From Holacanthus passer (taxonomy: Eukaryota; Chordata; Actinopteri; Pomacanthidae), in contig JAFREQ010000030.1 in the NCBI GenBank assembly GCA_025331565.1, positions 4,402,001 through 4,466,000 of the forward strand: a DNA stretch of 64,000 bases, in the 5' to 3' direction. Positions 61,440 to 64,000 of this stretch are shown here, piece after piece. Made by a program: the position numbers and the translations under genes. The notes under the pieces were generated by a model that did no database searches, was not told the DNA's origin, and was given only the letters and a program-made list of their open reading frames with translations. Position 1 is the first letter of the stretch. Each line of letters begins with the position of its first letter.

Positions 61440-61870
61440 GCCAATGAGTCCCAGAAAGACATATATGACTGTTGACGAGTACCAAGCGTGCACGACCTTC
61501 GTCATCACATGGTGAACGTTGTGCAAAGGTTGCAGTTTGGTTTAGACACCAAAACTACTTGGTTAGGCTTTGGAAAAGAGGATGGTTTGGGTTAACATAT
61601 GCGCATTAGTAACTTAAGTTACGTTGCATACAGAGGTACATGAGTTAAAATAAGTCTCAGTTGGGTTTCGATCAGCAGTATCCTGAGTGAAAGTCTAGGT
61701 GTGTTTGACCCATCCCGTCTCCATATGCAGACTTGCTCACTCTTTATACCACATCACCTGACTTCCTCTCTTTTGCTCCCATCATGATTACTATGGCCAC
61801 TAGAGGTTGACGCCGAACAGTAAGCGTAAATATTGGTCGTAATAAGCTGCTTGCACAGACGACCTACATG
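61440..61870 (+). mobile_element. Teleost dispersed repeat (ACTACTTGGTTAGG family)
   Basis: It contains ACACCAAAACTACTTGGTTA, GGATGGTTTGGGTTAA, GGGTTTCGATCAGCAG, TGAGTGAAAGTCTAGG and ATGATTACTATGGCCACTAG, phrases of a repeat common in teleost introns. There is no coding capacity and borders are approximate. Confidence 0.55.
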
Positions 61871-61874
61871 GCTG

Positions 61875-64000
61875 TTTTTCTAGTGAGGACGTGCAGGGAT
61901 TTCACTGTCCTGTCCATTCCTTCATACTGAAGACACATTTTTAAAAATGGCTCACAACTATACAGTTTTATTTTTAAAGTGGCTTAGTAATTTCAGGGCA
62001 CTGTAGTTTTCAGCAAACATTAAACAAACAGGAGAAAATAGTCCATTTGTTGGGGACTATTTTTAGTGGTGGATTGATACACATTTGGTGCATTAATGAG
62101 CATACACAGCAGCAGGATGCTGTGTGTCGGATTGACTCAGAATAAATTACAGTGCCCATGCTCATTCTAATGAAGAATCATGCCACCCAGTGCATCACTG
62201 TTTTTTCTTTTTATCATTTGAATTTACTATTTATGGAAAACATAAAGCCAGTTTGAGGAGAAGTATTTTCTCCTTTTGCATTGGAAAAAATGTCTTTCCT
62301 GAATACCACTATAAAAACTGGTACGACAGTAACCCTTCTCCATTAAATGCCTCTCTAAATCCTTCTCAGTTTTGCAGCCATTTTCATTCTGTCATTCAGA
62401 TTGCTGGTGTCATTTTGCCCCTTGTTCTCTCCCTTCAGTCTTATTCCCCACACCATGTAGCACCCTCAAAAAAAAAAAAAATTAAAATTCAATCACAATA
62501 AGCAAATTTGCTCCCCCACAGGACATCACTGAGCGGCGTGCAGCAACAGTGCAAGGTACTCCAATCAATGGCCTTGTTCCCTCAACACAGGCCCGGAGCT
62601 CATAATTTGCATGACATTGGACGAGTTAGCAGATAGTCTCTCTCTCCCTGTCTCTCCCTCTCTCTCTCTCTCATACACTGCCACAAACACAATTGCATTC
62701 ATATTATGATTGCATACTTATTGCACTCCATAACGCACAAAAGACATATTCACACAGGCACAATGCTGGCACACGTGGGCTCACACACACACAAAGTGAG
62801 AGAGAAAAAAATACAATAAAAACAGAGGCGGGTCGTCCTTATGACACATAGATGTGAAGTTTCCACTGATCATAAATCCAACTTACTGCAGCCTTCATGT
62901 GCTCTACTTCCTGTCTGCTGCCGCCAGTGGCAGTGGTGGGTGGATAATAGAGTTGGACTGGTGTGTTTGTAGGTTTTTTATGTGTGTGTGCGTATGTGTG
63001 TGTGTTTTTTCCAAATCATAAGTTTGTTTTTGAGTGCTTCGTAATTAACTGATAGCTATTGACAGCTATTGTCCAGTCATAGCTTAGTGACCATGTAGAC
63101 TGGCAGGTCTGTCATGCTTTGGAGTTGTCCACTTGATAAAGTGTTGTGGAGTAAGAGCGATATTTAGTTTGGAGATTGGTGTATTTTTTTTTAAATCTCT
63201 GAAGAGTAAAAACAAAAATTCAAAGATATAAAGAATTCATTGAAATGTGTGTTTATCTGCTCTTTCATGAGCCACTTGTGCTCACAGGCCTGACTTATGA
63301 ATGACAGTAGCAACCTAATGTTAATTTCCAAAGCAAGAAACAGCATATTGTTATTTTGAGGGGTTAAATGCAACACACACTTGCTGTGTTATGGTGCATA
63401 ATGGAGCATCATTTCATGTGTGCCAATTGTTACGGTCACACACACCGTCAAAGGGTCAAGCACCATACAGACATGTATGCAAATGTATTAAACTGACAGT
63501 GGAGTATCAGGATTCAAGCTGCAGCCAGTGTGGGCTTTCATGGATAAGAATGGGTGCCACCAGTGTGTGTTTCACATTACAGGTTAACTATAAAGAGCCT
63601 AATTCGGGACAGGGGCAGCCACTGCGTTGGAGCCAGTCTTCTATATCAGAGTTGAGGGTAGCATAACATTAGCAGCTGCACGTCACAGTCCTGCACTTTA
63701 TTGCATTTGGGAAATTTATCCAAAACATGGTTGGCCTCAGGGCTGCCAACTTTTCAGTTTAGTTTGGCGTGAGATTCGATATCAGTGACGTGTATTTTAT
63801 GAGTAGGCCTTCTGTGACATTACCCACCGCAGGGGTCGGGGTCATCGTTCCTCAACCCCTTGGAATTTGTTTAAAAAGTTCAGCAGCCAAATTCACAATT
63901 TTAAAACATTTATAGAAGAAAAGTCAAGTCAATAATCATGGTCAGTGATGAATACTTGCCAATCATAGCAGCAGGAGTCCAAACATAACCAGGATCTCTG
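61875..64000. other. Noncoding to the window end
   Basis: An A run at 62467-62480. 62500-62640 is complex and CNE-like. 63390-63960 may include decayed repeat sequence that I cannot place. No gene. Confidence 0.5.
62637..62672 (+). repeat. CT microsatellite
   Basis: Imperfect CT/CCCT tract of about 35 bp. Confidence 0.9.

Noticed and set aside
1..64000. tRNA, rRNA, CRISPR array or prokaryotic operon
   Set aside because: No cloverleaf with box A/B order, no rRNA-like block and no regularly spaced direct repeats with unique spacers were noticed. The regular repeats are microsatellites.

Overview
The window looks like teleost fish nuclear DNA, probably from a percomorph. The evidence is the split exons with GT/AG borders, pervasive CA/TG, CT/GA and AT-rich microsatellites, and several dispersed repeats that I recognise as typical of teleost genomes. 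Almost all of the convincing coding content is in the first 6 kb.

From 491 to 5973 on the + strand are nine exons that splice in one continuous frame and encode the C-terminal 458 residues of a CARD-MAGUK scaffold. The order is PDZ, SH3, then a guanylate-kinase-like (GUK) domain, with a TAA stop. The GUK half and the C-terminus fit CARD14 (CARMA2) better than CARD11 or CARD10. The CARD and coiled-coil half lies to the left, outside the window. A 3'UTR probably runs to an overlapping pair of AATAAA signals near 7782. About 250 bp further on (8066-8577) is a short GC-richer patch open in several frames on both strands, with an AATAAA behind it. I could not assign it to a family.

From about 8.65 kb to the end (55 kb) I find no protein-coding gene I can defend. 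The interval has three kinds of content. First, there are very many dinucleotide repeats, which create long but meaningless ORFs. Second, there are old transposon fragments: a decayed L2-type LINE at 34.9-36.2 kb, four copies of one retroelement 3' tail, two families with one copy in each orientation, and several single teleost repeats. Third, there are blocks of complex, repeat-free sequence rich in TAAT/ATTA cores that look like conserved noncoding elements. This is the layout of a gene desert or a giant intron next to a developmentally regulated gene. The repeats typical of other phyla, prokaryotic operons and CRISPR arrays are absent.

No new gene system is evident. The most checkable oddities are a perfect 16-bp hairpin at 26201-26236, the unexplained multi-frame patch at 8.1-8.6 kb, a palindromic CACATGTG-type array at 49.6-49.8 kb, a TG-to-CG Z-DNA candidate at 24.4 kb, and a possible minus-strand 3'UTR at 52.6-54.5 kb.
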